DNA of 63,017 nt from an uncultured Clostridia bacterium. GTDB lineage: Bacteria > Bacillota > Clostridia > Oscillospirales > Butyricicoccaceae. Shown piece by piece: positions 33,752-41,660 of this stretch. Positions within the stretch are counted from its first letter, which is position 1, and the number at the start of each line of letters is the position of its first letter. Under the pieces are notes generated by a model. It had not been told where the DNA came from and ran no database searches. It saw only the letters and a program-made list of their open reading frames with translations. Location of the stretch: positions 1 to 63,017 of the forward strand of contig CALWAP010000007.1 of the NCBI GenBank assembly GCA_944375715.1. The letters are read 5' to 3'. A program made the position numbers and the translations under genes.

Positions 33752-34789
33752 ACGGACAAGAAGGACGAGATAATCGAAAGCCAGCTGGAGCTTATACGGC
33801 GCATGACCGAAAACAATTTGAAAAGGCTGTCGGGCGACATGTGGGGCAGCAGCCCCAAAAATGCCGAAGGCAAAAACCACACGTCGGAAGGCCCTCAAAA
33901 GCCTGCTGAGAAGGACGCTGAAAAGCCCGTTTCGGAAGGAGCGGACGGGAAGGAAGCTGAGAAAGAGCCCACACTTCAGGAGCTCAAGGCCGAGCTTGAC
34001 GGCTATATCGGCCTTGAGTCCGTAAAAAAAGAGGTAAGGGATCTTATAAACGTCGTTTCGATCCACAACCTGCGCAGGGAGTACGGCCTGCCCGAAACCG
34101 ACCTTTCGCTGCACATGGTATTTTACGGCAGCCCCGGCACGGGCAAAACGACGATAGCCAGGCTGATGGCAAAGATATACAAGTGCCTCGGCATACTGTC
34201 CAAGGGCCACCTTACCGAAGTCGACCGTTCGGGGCTGGTGGCCGGGTATGTGGGCCAGACAGCCATAAAGACCTCCAATGTCATACAAAAGGCCCTGGGG
34301 GGCGTCCTTTTTATCGACGAGGCCTATGCTTTAAGCTCGCGGGGCGGAAACGATTTCGGTTATGAGGCCATAGAGACCCTTCTCAAGGCCATGGAGGACC
34401 ACCGGGACGATCTTATCGTCGTAGCAGCCGGATATGAAGATTTAATGCGCGAGTTCATAGACTCCAATCCCGGGCTTCAGTCCCGCTTCAACCGTTTCCT
34501 CTATTTTGAGGACTATACCCCCGAGGAGATGCTGGGCATATTTAAGCTCAACTGCAAAAAGGGGGACTACTCCCTCAGCTCCGGCGCCGAAAACGGGCTT
34601 TTATCCCTATTTTCCCGAGAGATCGAAAAGGACGCCAAAGGCTTCGGCAACGGCAGGGGGGTACGCAATGTATTTGAAAAATGCCTTGTGAACCAGGCCA
34701 ACCGCCTGTCATCCCTGGGGCGCAGGCCGACGGCCGCCGAGCTTTCCGAAATAACGGAGGACGACCTTCCTGAAATCCCCGATTGTTAA
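33752..34789 (+). CDS. SpoVK/CbbX-type AAA+ ATPase, possible ACG start
   Basis: AAA+ core of the CbbX/SpoVK family: ELDGYIGLESVKKEVRDL, Walker A GSPGTGKTT, Walker B VLFIDEAYAL, sensor region NPGLQSRFNRFLYF and C-terminal FGNGRGVRNVFEK. SpoVK is made in the forespore and supports spore maturation; CbbX remodels RuBisCO. The charged helix DKKDEIIESQLELIRRMTENN reads straight through from ACG 33752, eight bases after GGGAGG (33738-33743); the first ATG in frame (33803) lacks a well-spaced site and cuts the helix. Residues 20-65 are a low-complexity Lys/Glu/Pro linker. Confidence 0.82.
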   Translation, partial: TDKKDEIIESQLELIRRMTENNLKRLSGDMWGSSPKNAEGKNHTSEGPQKPAEKDAEKPVSEGADGKEAEKEPTLQELKAELDGYIGLESVKKEVRDLINVVSIHNLRREYGLPETDLSLHMVFYGSPGTGKTTIARLMAKIYKCLGILSKGHLTEVDRSGLVAGYVGQTAIKTSNVIQKALGGVLFIDEAYALSSRGGNDFGYEAIETLLKAMEDHRDDLIVVAAGYEDLMREFIDSNPGLQSRFNRFLYFEDYTPEEMLGIFKLNCKKGDYSLSSGAENGLLSLFSREIEKDAKGFGNGRGVRNVFEKCLVNQANRLSSLGRRPTAAELSEITEDDLPEIPDC

Positions 34790-34866
34790 CCGAAAGTTTT
34801 CTTTTTGGCCCCTTTTCCGTGATATCATTAGATAAAAGATACTGAAAAACGAGGCGTTTGATTTAA

Positions 34867-35709
34867 ATGAAAACTGCAGTTATAGACGTGGGCGGCGGCC
34901 TTCGCGGCATTTACGGCGCGGGGGTCTTTGACCTTTGCATGGACAGGGGCATATCCTTTGACTGCTGTATAGGCGTTTCGGCCGGCAGCGCAAACATAGC
35001 CTCCTTCCTTTCCCGCCAAAGGGGCCGCAATTTCACATTTTACTACGAATATTCCTTCAAAAAGGAATACATGAGCTTGGGAAATTACATATCCAAAGGC
35101 TCTTATTTTGACCTTGACTATGTTTACACGACCCTGAGCGGGTCCGACGGCCAAAAGCCGATAGATTACGAGGCCTTTTCGGAAAACCCCGCCGAGTTCA
35201 TAATCGTGGCCTCCGAGGCCGTGTCGGGCAAGGGGAAATATTTCACCAAGGCCGACATATCAAGGGACAATTTTGATGTTTTAAAGGCCTCGTCGGCCAT
35301 ACCCGTCGTGTGCAGGCCCTACGAGATAAACGGCGTAAAATATTTTGACGGCGGGCTTTTTGACCCCGTGCCGATAAAAAAGGCCGAAAGCGAGGGCTGC
35401 GACAAGATAGTCCTTATCCTGACAAGGCCGATAGACCACGACCGCTCGCCCTCAAAAGACATAAAGCTGGCCCAGGTGCTGCACAAGCATTACCCCGTCG
35501 CGGCCCACAACCTGCGGCTCAGGGCCAAAAGGTACAACGACGCCGTCCATTATGCCCTTGAGCTTCAAAAGGAAGGCAAAGCCCTTGTGATAGCCCCCGA
35601 CGATATTTCGGGGGTCGATACGATGAAGAAAAGCAGGGAGGCCCTCCTGCGCCTTTACGGCAAGGGGTACGGCGACGGCTGCAAAATAATCAGCTTTATG
35701 GAACAGTAG
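34867..35709 (+). CDS. Patatin-like phospholipase
   Basis: 280 residues. Patatin dyad: oxyanion GGGLRG (9-14), nucleophile S38 in GVSAGS, and D161 in FDGGLFDPVPI. Resembles bacterial YjjU/RssA-type cytoplasmic acyl hydrolases acting on phospholipid or acyl-ester substrates. ATG 34867 has only a weak CGAGGCG site. No signal peptide. It follows the SpoVK-like gene by 77 bases. Confidence 0.93.
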   Translation: MKTAVIDVGGGLRGIYGAGVFDLCMDRGISFDCCIGVSAGSANIASFLSRQRGRNFTFYYEYSFKKEYMSLGNYISKGSYFDLDYVYTTLSGSDGQKPIDYEAFSENPAEFIIVASEAVSGKGKYFTKADISRDNFDVLKASSAIPVVCRPYEINGVKYFDGGLFDPVPIKKAESEGCDKIVLILTRPIDHDRSPSKDIKLAQVLHKHYPVAAHNLRLRAKRYNDAVHYALELQKEGKALVIAPDDISGVDTMKKSREALLRLYGKGYGDGCKIISFMEQ

Positions 35710-35771
35710 GTTCCGGTTTTTTTAAGTCCTGCATAAAATCAGGCGGCATATGATAAGGGAGGTGCAGTCAC

Positions 35772-37229
35772 ATTATACGCTGTCCATGGTGCGGAAGCGG
35801 CCCTATTACTATACATGGTTCGAGCTGGGAATGTACCTGGTGCGGTGACTCCGGCTCTGTCAGTTCCCTGGGATTAGATCTCAATATCACCCTTTCGGTC
35901 GCCGGCATTGTCCCCCGCCTCGACTTTCCCAAAACATGGTCGAATATGAAAAGCGCCCTTAACCTGTTGGCGATAAAAGGGCCGGCACCCTCTGACCTTC
36001 TGGGCAAGGTGCTGCTGCACGCCATATCGCGGGGGCTGCAAAAGGCCCGCGGCACTATAAAAGATGAAGACAGGCAAAGGCTGCTGCACTTTCTCAGGAA
36101 TACCGGCGGGCTCAACATGGGCGGCAGCCCGGGCGACATTGTAAGCTCTGCCCAATGGGGCATATTGTTTGAAAACGAGGCCGCCCTTTCGGAAAATGAG
36201 TGCGGCGTGTTCTGGCAAAGGCTTTTAAGCTGCCTGCCGCCCGAAACATATTGGGGCGATACGCCCAAGGGCTTTAACCTGCTTACAGAAGAACTTGCCT
36301 CGGCATACGCCTTTTTCGCCGCAAAAGGCTGCGCGGACGAAATAAACGCAGAGCAGCAAAACTATGAGCGGCAGCTTTGGGACTCTTTTTACATCCGTCT
36401 GCGTGAAAGGGCGCTGCTGCACCCCGACGGCGAAAGGTCAAAGGAGCTTCTGGCCCTGGGGCGCTTTCCGAAAAAGGAGGATATCTGCCGCAGCATACTT
36501 TTGGCCGAATATCCCGAAGAGTTTTTGCATGAAAGCCTTGATGAGATAGAATTTTCCCCCTGGTGCAGCCTTTTGGAAAAGGTATTTTCCCGCGCCCCCG
36601 AAAAGGCGGTAAAAATGTGGCGGCTGCTTTTGGACAGCGCCTGCCATTCGCTGAAATCCGTTCCGAAAACGGCGGAAGCGCTGCTGCCCGACTGGGAGTG
36701 GCTGGCATTGCCCGAGAAAGAGCAGGCCCATGCCCTTTTGAACGCTTTAAACGACCCTTTGTTTGCTTCACAGCTTTTTCAAAGCGCTTTCATAGGCATG
36801 CTCCAGCTTGATATAATCGGCCTTTGCCTGAGCTTCGGCCGGCGTGAGCTGGGCGCACGCCTTTGCGAAACGGCCCTTGCCAACCCGCACCTTGACCCCC
36901 GCTGGGAAAAGCCCTTTAAGCAGGCCATTTCCAACAGGCATGACGGGCAAAAAGAAGTTCCCTGTCACAATGACGGGGATGTATTCCGTTACTGCTCGGT
37001 CCTGACCGAAAGTTCAAACCGCCCTTACGCCTATCTCACCTCAGGCCTTGCTTTAAAGCCGGGGGATATCGTGGAGGTGCCCTTCGGGGCCAAAAATACC
37101 CCCGCAAGCGGCAAGGTGATATCCATAACCGACTGCACCCGGGCTTCGGCCCCCTGGCCGCCCGAACGGACAAAATCGGTCATCCGTGTGCTTTCCCAAG
37201 GCGGGACGGACAATGAAAAAGAACAATAA
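35772..37229 (+). CDS. Zinc-ribbon protein of unknown function, apparent AUU start
   Basis: 485 residues if begun at ATT 35772. Its N-terminus is an obvious four-Cys zinc ribbon (C4-P-W-C7, C21-T-W-C24 followed by GDSG). An in-frame TAA lies at 35754, and between it and the ribbon there is no ATG, GTG, TTG or CTG; ATT stands eight bases after AAGGGAGGTG (35755-35764). ATG 35946 would delete the ribbon. The middle (about 60-400) is helical and Leu-rich, repeat-like; the end (about 420-485; LKPGDIVEVPFGAKNTPASGKV) looks like a small beta barrel similar to the N-terminal piece of PriA. Function unknown; nucleic-acid or protein binding is plausible. Confidence 0.75.
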   Translation: MIRCPWCGSGPITIHGSSWECTWCGDSGSVSSLGLDLNITLSVAGIVPRLDFPKTWSNMKSALNLLAIKGPAPSDLLGKVLLHAISRGLQKARGTIKDEDRQRLLHFLRNTGGLNMGGSPGDIVSSAQWGILFENEAALSENECGVFWQRLLSCLPPETYWGDTPKGFNLLTEELASAYAFFAAKGCADEINAEQQNYERQLWDSFYIRLRERALLHPDGERSKELLALGRFPKKEDICRSILLAEYPEEFLHESLDEIEFSPWCSLLEKVFSRAPEKAVKMWRLLLDSACHSLKSVPKTAEALLPDWEWLALPEKEQAHALLNALNDPLFASQLFQSAFIGMLQLDIIGLCLSFGRRELGARLCETALANPHLDPRWEKPFKQAISNRHDGQKEVPCHNDGDVFRYCSVLTESSNRPYAYLTSGLALKPGDIVEVPFGAKNTPASGKVISITDCTRASAPWPPERTKSVIRVLSQGGTDNEKEQ

Positions 37230-37233
37230 AAAA

Positions 37234-37270
37234 ACAGGCAGGCGCCGGTAACGCGCCTGCCTGTCTTTAT
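37234..37270 (+). terminator. Terminator after the zinc-ribbon gene
   Basis: Twelve-base stem ACAGGCAGGCGC / GCGCCTGCCTGT, loop CGGTAAC, then CTTTATTTT. Confidence 0.85.
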
Positions 37271-37300
37271 TTTCTGTCCGCCTTAAGGCGGCATTTTCAT

Positions 37301-38728
37301 TTAGCGCACCGTTTCGGCCTCCAGCTCGTAAAGGCCGGGGTAAGAGGTGTATTTCCTTACCCTTTCCTCGCCGAGGCGCTCAAAAAGCTCGCTTTGGGCC
37401 TTCCGGGCGTCGGAAATAATCTTCTTTTCATCGCACAGAAGCAGCCTGCGGTTTTCCATGACGACCTGCCCCTCGATTATAGAGGTCATGACGTCGCCGC
37501 CCTGGGCATGGTAAACCAGCCTTGCCTCTGGCAGCACGCCGAAGGGCTGGAGATGGGGCTGCATGGTGTCGATTATGATTATGTCGGCGCTCTTCCCCTT
37601 TTCCAAAGAGCCGGTTATTTTGTCTATACCCAGCGCCCTTGCGGCCCTGATGGTGCACATTTCCAAAACCCTGCCCGGCGGGGCCAGGCGGTCGTTATGC
37701 TCATGCAGGCGGTGTATGACCTGGAAAACCTTCATGTCGCGCCAGATGTCATAGCTGCGGTCGGGGGCCGTACCGTCGGTCACTATGACCACCTCTCCCC
37801 CTGCCCTTAAAATCTCGTAAACGGGGCAGCGGACGTTTATGTTGGCCCTGGTGGTGGGGCCGTGGAAGACCGCCGCACCCGTTTCGGCCAGGATCTTTAT
37901 TTCCTTTTCCGATAGGCCGGTGGAATGGGTAAGGGAGGTGGTGGGGGTCAGAAGCTCGGGCGTCGTTTCATAGGCGAACTCAATCCCCCCTGCCCTGGCA
38001 TGGGTGTGGAAGGCAACGCCGTATTCCCGGGCTATCCTGGCCATCTCCCTGTTCTTCCAGGCCGAAAACTCCCTTGTGTCATCCCCCCAGGGGGTTATGT
38101 TGCCCGGGGCCACTATGCACATCTGCCGGCTGTTTCTGCCGTTGAGCTCCTTTACCGCCCTTTCGGTATTCTCCACCACCTGCATGGGGGTAAGCTCTTT
38201 TTCAACCCCCATGCCGTTTTCATACCTTATGGGACGCTTGGGCCAGGGCCCGTCGCAGAAGCCTATACCCGAAAGCTCCCTTATCCCCGTTTTCAAAGCG
38301 CCCTCAAAATGGGCCTCAAGGCTCTCAAGCCCGTCGGGCCTGGGGGTGCTGCCTATCATCGAAACCCCCGTCGTAATGCCGAACTTGACCCTCTCTGCCG
38401 CGGCCAGCGCGCCTTCGGCATACCAGAAAAAGTCGTCGGTGTACCTGAAATATATCTCCTCGGCCATATTGTCCCAATCTTCGTAATGGTCGCCGAGGTT
38501 CTTTATAAGGCAGTGGCCGCCATGGCCGTGGCCGTCGATAAGTCCCGGCATGACCGCAAGGCCCTCGGCGTCGATGACCTTTTTGGCCATATTTTCCGGC
38601 GGCAGCTCCTCCATCGGCCCGATACCGGCAATGGTGCCGTCCTTTACTGCCACATACCCCCTTGGGTAAACCATGTGGCTGCTGTCAACGGTTATGACGG
38701 TGCCGTCCTTTATAAGCAGATCAAACAT
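37301..38728 (-). CDS. Amidohydrolase (SsnA/chlorohydrolase-like)
   Basis: 475 residues. Amidohydrolase marks: MPGLIDGHGHGGHC (two His ligands), FHTHARAGG, LTHSTGLSEKE and VTDGTAPDRS (catalytic Asp). Layout matches the AtzB/TrzN/guanine-deaminase-like group that removes amino or other groups from N-heterocycles; the HGHG rather than HTHx metal motif is a modest deviation. ATG 38728 follows AAAAGGAGGG. Transcribed alone, opposite to lexA. Substrate unknown. Confidence 0.87.
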   Translation of the reverse strand: MFDLLIKDGTVITVDSSHMVYPRGYVAVKDGTIAGIGPMEELPPENMAKKVIDAEGLAVMPGLIDGHGHGGHCLIKNLGDHYEDWDNMAEEIYFRYTDDFFWYAEGALAAAERVKFGITTGVSMIGSTPRPDGLESLEAHFEGALKTGIRELSGIGFCDGPWPKRPIRYENGMGVEKELTPMQVVENTERAVKELNGRNSRQMCIVAPGNITPWGDDTREFSAWKNREMARIAREYGVAFHTHARAGGIEFAYETTPELLTPTTSLTHSTGLSEKEIKILAETGAAVFHGPTTRANINVRCPVYEILRAGGEVVIVTDGTAPDRSYDIWRDMKVFQVIHRLHEHNDRLAPPGRVLEMCTIRAARALGIDKITGSLEKGKSADIIIIDTMQPHLQPFGVLPEARLVYHAQGGDVMTSIIEGQVVMENRRLLLCDEKKIISDARKAQSELFERLGEERVRKYTSYPGLYELEAETVR

Positions 38729-38841
38729 GCTTCGCCCTCCTTTTTTGTTAAGGTCACCTTGATTTTACCATATCCCGCCTAATCGTACAGTATTTTTGTG
38801 CCCGCCGGACAAATATTTACAAATACGCGCCGGGGGAAAAC

Positions 38842-38855
38842 CGAATAAATGTTTG
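38842..38855 (+). promoter_or_regulatory. LexA (SOS) box upstream of lexA
   Basis: CGAATAAATGTTTG matches the Bacillus-type consensus CGAACRNRYGTTYG at 13 of 14 positions. It overlaps the -35 box of the lexA promoter, so bound LexA would block RNA polymerase. Confidence 0.75.
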
Positions 38856-38881
38856 CTTAACGGGCGGCTGTATGGTAAAAT
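38853..38881 (+). promoter_or_regulatory. Promoter of lexA-recG
   Basis: TTGCTT (38853-38858), 17-base spacer, TAAAAT (38876-38881), 31 bases before the lexA start. Confidence 0.75.
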
Positions 38882-38912
38882 CACCTTAGCATACTTAAAG
38901 GAGGAAGCAAAA

Positions 38913-39509
38913 ATGGCTGTCAAGATATTAAGCGCCAAGCGGAAGGCCATTTTGGAATATATAGAAGCCTTCACCGCCGAAAAAGGCTATGCACCTTCTG
39001 TAAGGGAAATAGGCGAGGCCGTCGGCCTTTCATCGCCCTCCACCGTCCACTCCCATATCAAAATACTCAGAGAGCACGGATACCTTTCAATGAGCAGCGG
39101 CAAGACACGCACCCTGGGCCTGACGGGCCGCAGCGGCTGCCGAATGGTGCCCCTTTTAGGCTCGGTCAGGGCCGGCATGCCCACTTTGGCCGTCGAGGAG
39201 GCCATGGGCTTTATCCCCTATGATGGCACGGGAGCGCCCGACGGGCTTTTTGCCCTTAAAGTCAAAGGCGACAGCATGAAGAATGCCGCCATACTCGAAA
39301 ACGACATCGTCATCGTAAGGCGCCAAAGCTCGGCCGACAACGGCAGAATAGTCGTCGCCATAATCGACGACGAGGCCACCGTAAAAAGGCTTAAGCTTGA
39401 AAAGGACATGGTCTGGCTCATGCCCGAAAACCCCGACTATCCCCCTATCGACGGCAGGCAGGCCCTTATCCTCGGCGTCGTTGTGGCTGTTTACCGCTAT
39501 GATGTCTGA
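38913..39509 (+). CDS. lexA: SOS repressor LexA
   Basis: 198 residues from ATG 38913, after AAAGGAGG. Winged helix with recognition segment SSPSTVHSHIKIL (about 40-52); self-cleavage site A87-G88 (VRAGMP); catalytic S121 (KGDSMK) and K158 (EATVKRL). LexA represses DNA-damage genes and cuts itself when RecA filaments form. A LexA box over its own promoter indicates autoregulation. The end overlaps recG by 11 bases, so recG is probably SOS-controlled too. Confidence 0.98.
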   Translation: MAVKILSAKRKAILEYIEAFTAEKGYAPSVREIGEAVGLSSPSTVHSHIKILREHGYLSMSSGKTRTLGLTGRSGCRMVPLLGSVRAGMPTLAVEEAMGFIPYDGTGAPDGLFALKVKGDSMKNAAILENDIVIVRRQSSADNGRIVVAIIDDEATVKRLKLEKDMVWLMPENPDYPPIDGRQALILGVVVAVYRYDV

Positions 39510-41541
39510 TCCTCTCCCACTCTCCTCGCCCCTGACCGCCCTAAGCGGCATCGGGAGCAAAAGGGCCGCCCTTTTTTCCAGATTGGGCGTTTTTTGCCTG
39601 CGTGACCTACTTACCCTTTTCCCCCGGGATTACGAGGACAGGACAAACATATACCCCCTGTCAGCCCCGCCCGAAACCGGCAGGGGCTGTTTTCGTCTCA
39701 CGCTGGCCTCCGATCCTCAAACATCACGCATAAGCGGCGGGCGTACGGTGGTCAGGGCCAGGGCTTTTGATGATACAGGCAGTATTCAAATTATATTTTT
39801 CAACAGACCGTATATTAAAAACCAGCTTTTCAGGGGCCAGGAATATATATTTTACGGCAAACCCGAACGCGGCTATGGCGGACTGAGCCTTACAAACCCG
39901 CTGTTTGAAAAGGAGGGGCAGGGCAGGGCCTCGGGCAGGATAGTGCCCGTGTATCCACTGACCGAAGGGCTGAACCGGTATGTTGTAGAAAATGCCGTAA
40001 GGGAAGCCCTGGAGCGCTGCCCTTTGCCTCCGGACCCTCTGCCTCCGGGCATGGACAGGGAGCTGGGCCTGCCACCCAGGGAAAGGGCCTTTTGGGACAT
40101 ACATTTCCCCCCATCCCTAAGCAAAGCCCGCATGGCGCTTAAGCGTTTTGCCTTTGAGGAACTTTTTACCTTCTGCTGCGCCTTTCAAAGGCTCAAGGCG
40201 GGGGCCAGGACGCCTTTAAAAAGGCCCCTTGAGGCCTTGCCGGCGGAAGACTTTTTGAGCCTTCTGCCCTTTGAGGCAACAAGCGCCCAGAAAAAGGCCA
40301 TATCGGAGGCCTTTTCCGACATGACCTCCCCTTACCGCATGAACAGGATGCTTCAGGGGGATGTGGGCTCCGGCAAGACGGCGGTGGCGGCGGCCTGCGC
40401 CTGGCTGTGCGCCAAAAACGGCCGCCAGGCCGTCATAATGGCCCCCACCGAGATCCTGGCAAGACAGCACCAAAAGACCTTTGACTCTCTTTTGAGACCG
40501 ATGGGAATAAGGGTCGGGCTGCTGGTCTCCTCCATGGCGGCGGGCGAAAAAAGGCAGGCCCTCGAGCTTTGCCGCAGCGGCGGGCTGGACATAATATGCG
40601 GCACCCACGCGCTGATACAAAAGGGCGTGGAGTTTTATGACCCGGCCTTGTTCATTATTGACGAACAGCACCGCTTCGGCGTCGGCCAGCGCTCGGCCCT
40701 TTATAAAAAGCAGCCCGACGCCCATATGCTTGTCATGTCGGCCACCCCAATACCCAGGACCCTTTCGCTGATAATATTCGGAGATCTGGACCTTTCGGTC
40801 CTGGACTCGCTGCCAAAAGGCAGGCAGAAGGTGCAGACCTACTGTGTCGGGCGCGACAAGCGCCTCAGGGCTTTGAATTTCCTTCAAAAGGCTGTAAGCG
40901 AGGGGGGGCAGGGATATATCGTATGCCCCCTTATCGAGGACGGCGAAAGCGGCAGGGCCTCGGCCGAAAGCTATTTTAAAGAGCTTTCATCATATATGCC
41001 CTCCCTGCGCCTGGGGCTGCTGCACGGCAGGATGGGCGCTTTGGAAAAGGAAAGGGTCATGGAGCTTTTTTCAAAGGGAGAGCTGGATGTGCTGGTGGCG
41101 ACAACCGTCATAGAGGTCGGCATAGACGTGCCCAACGCCTGCATCATGATAATCGAAAACGCCGAAAGCTTCGGCCTTTCCCAGCTGCACCAGCTCAGGG
41201 GCAGGGTCGGCAGAGGGCAAAGGGAATCATACTGCATCCTGATAAGAAACGGCCCCCGCACAGCCCGCCTTGACGCCCTGTGCCGGATAAACGACGGTTT
41301 TCTTATTGCCGAAGAGGATTTAAAGCTCCGCGGCCCCGGAGACTTTTTCGGACACAGGCAGCACGGCCTGCCCGAGTTCAAAGCGGCCGACCTTTCGAGC
41401 GACATGGACCTTTTCCGCACGGCTTTGGAGCGCGCCCAGGCGCTCATCAAAAAAGACCCCACGCTGTCGCTGCCCGAAAACCGGCTTTTAAGGCAGGAGG
41501 CCGACCGGTTGATAAAGGACGGCGGCGGAAAAACAAACTGA
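39499..41541 (+). CDS. recG: ATP-dependent DNA helicase RecG
   Basis: About 680 residues from ATG 39499 (or 39502), overlapping the lexA stop. Wedge/OB domain at about 60-165, then superfamily-2 helicase motifs: GDVGSGKT (Walker A), DEQHRFGVGQR (motif II), SATPIPRT (motif III), VATTVIEVGIDVP and QLRGRVGRG (motifs V and VI), ending with a C-terminal region that includes EDLKLRGPGDFFGHRQHG. RecG remodels stalled forks and branch-migrates junctions. No ribosome site of its own is evident, so translation is likely coupled to lexA, an unusual pairing worth noting. Confidence 0.97.
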   Translation: MMSDPLPLSSPLTALSGIGSKRAALFSRLGVFCLRDLLTLFPRDYEDRTNIYPLSAPPETGRGCFRLTLASDPQTSRISGGRTVVRARAFDDTGSIQIIFFNRPYIKNQLFRGQEYIFYGKPERGYGGLSLTNPLFEKEGQGRASGRIVPVYPLTEGLNRYVVENAVREALERCPLPPDPLPPGMDRELGLPPRERAFWDIHFPPSLSKARMALKRFAFEELFTFCCAFQRLKAGARTPLKRPLEALPAEDFLSLLPFEATSAQKKAISEAFSDMTSPYRMNRMLQGDVGSGKTAVAAACAWLCAKNGRQAVIMAPTEILARQHQKTFDSLLRPMGIRVGLLVSSMAAGEKRQALELCRSGGLDIICGTHALIQKGVEFYDPALFIIDEQHRFGVGQRSALYKKQPDAHMLVMSATPIPRTLSLIIFGDLDLSVLDSLPKGRQKVQTYCVGRDKRLRALNFLQKAVSEGGQGYIVCPLIEDGESGRASAESYFKELSSYMPSLRLGLLHGRMGALEKERVMELFSKGELDVLVATTVIEVGIDVPNACIMIIENAESFGLSQLHQLRGRVGRGQRESYCILIRNGPRTARLDALCRINDGFLIAEEDLKLRGPGDFFGHRQHGLPEFKAADLSSDMDLFRTALERAQALIKKDPTLSLPENRLLRQEADRLIKDGGGKTN

Positions 41542-41586
41542 GGCCGAATAAATCTTAAACGATTTTTAAAATATTCGAAACTTAGG

Positions 41587-41615
41587 TTGAAGCTTAGGGC
41601 CAACAGTTTTATAAT
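41587..41615 (+). promoter_or_regulatory. Promoter of the Gld-type ABC operon
   Basis: TTGAAG (41587-41592), 17-base spacer, TATAAT (41610-41615). Confidence 0.8.
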
Positions 41616-41624
41616 ACCTGTTGG
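41600..41624. promoter_or_regulatory. Inverted repeat straddling the -10 box, probable operator
   Basis: CCAACAG (41600-41606), 11 bases containing the -10 box, CTGTTGG (41618-41624). The size and place are those of a repressor operator. The regulator is unknown. Confidence 0.6.
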
Positions 41625-41660
41625 TTTAAAGTCCAAATTGAGTTTGAAGGAGGCAACACT

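Noticed and set aside
33617..34288. Upstream extension of the FMN-reductase frame
   Set aside because: It runs antisense through the SpoVK-like gene; the true start is ATG 33616 with AAAGGAGG.
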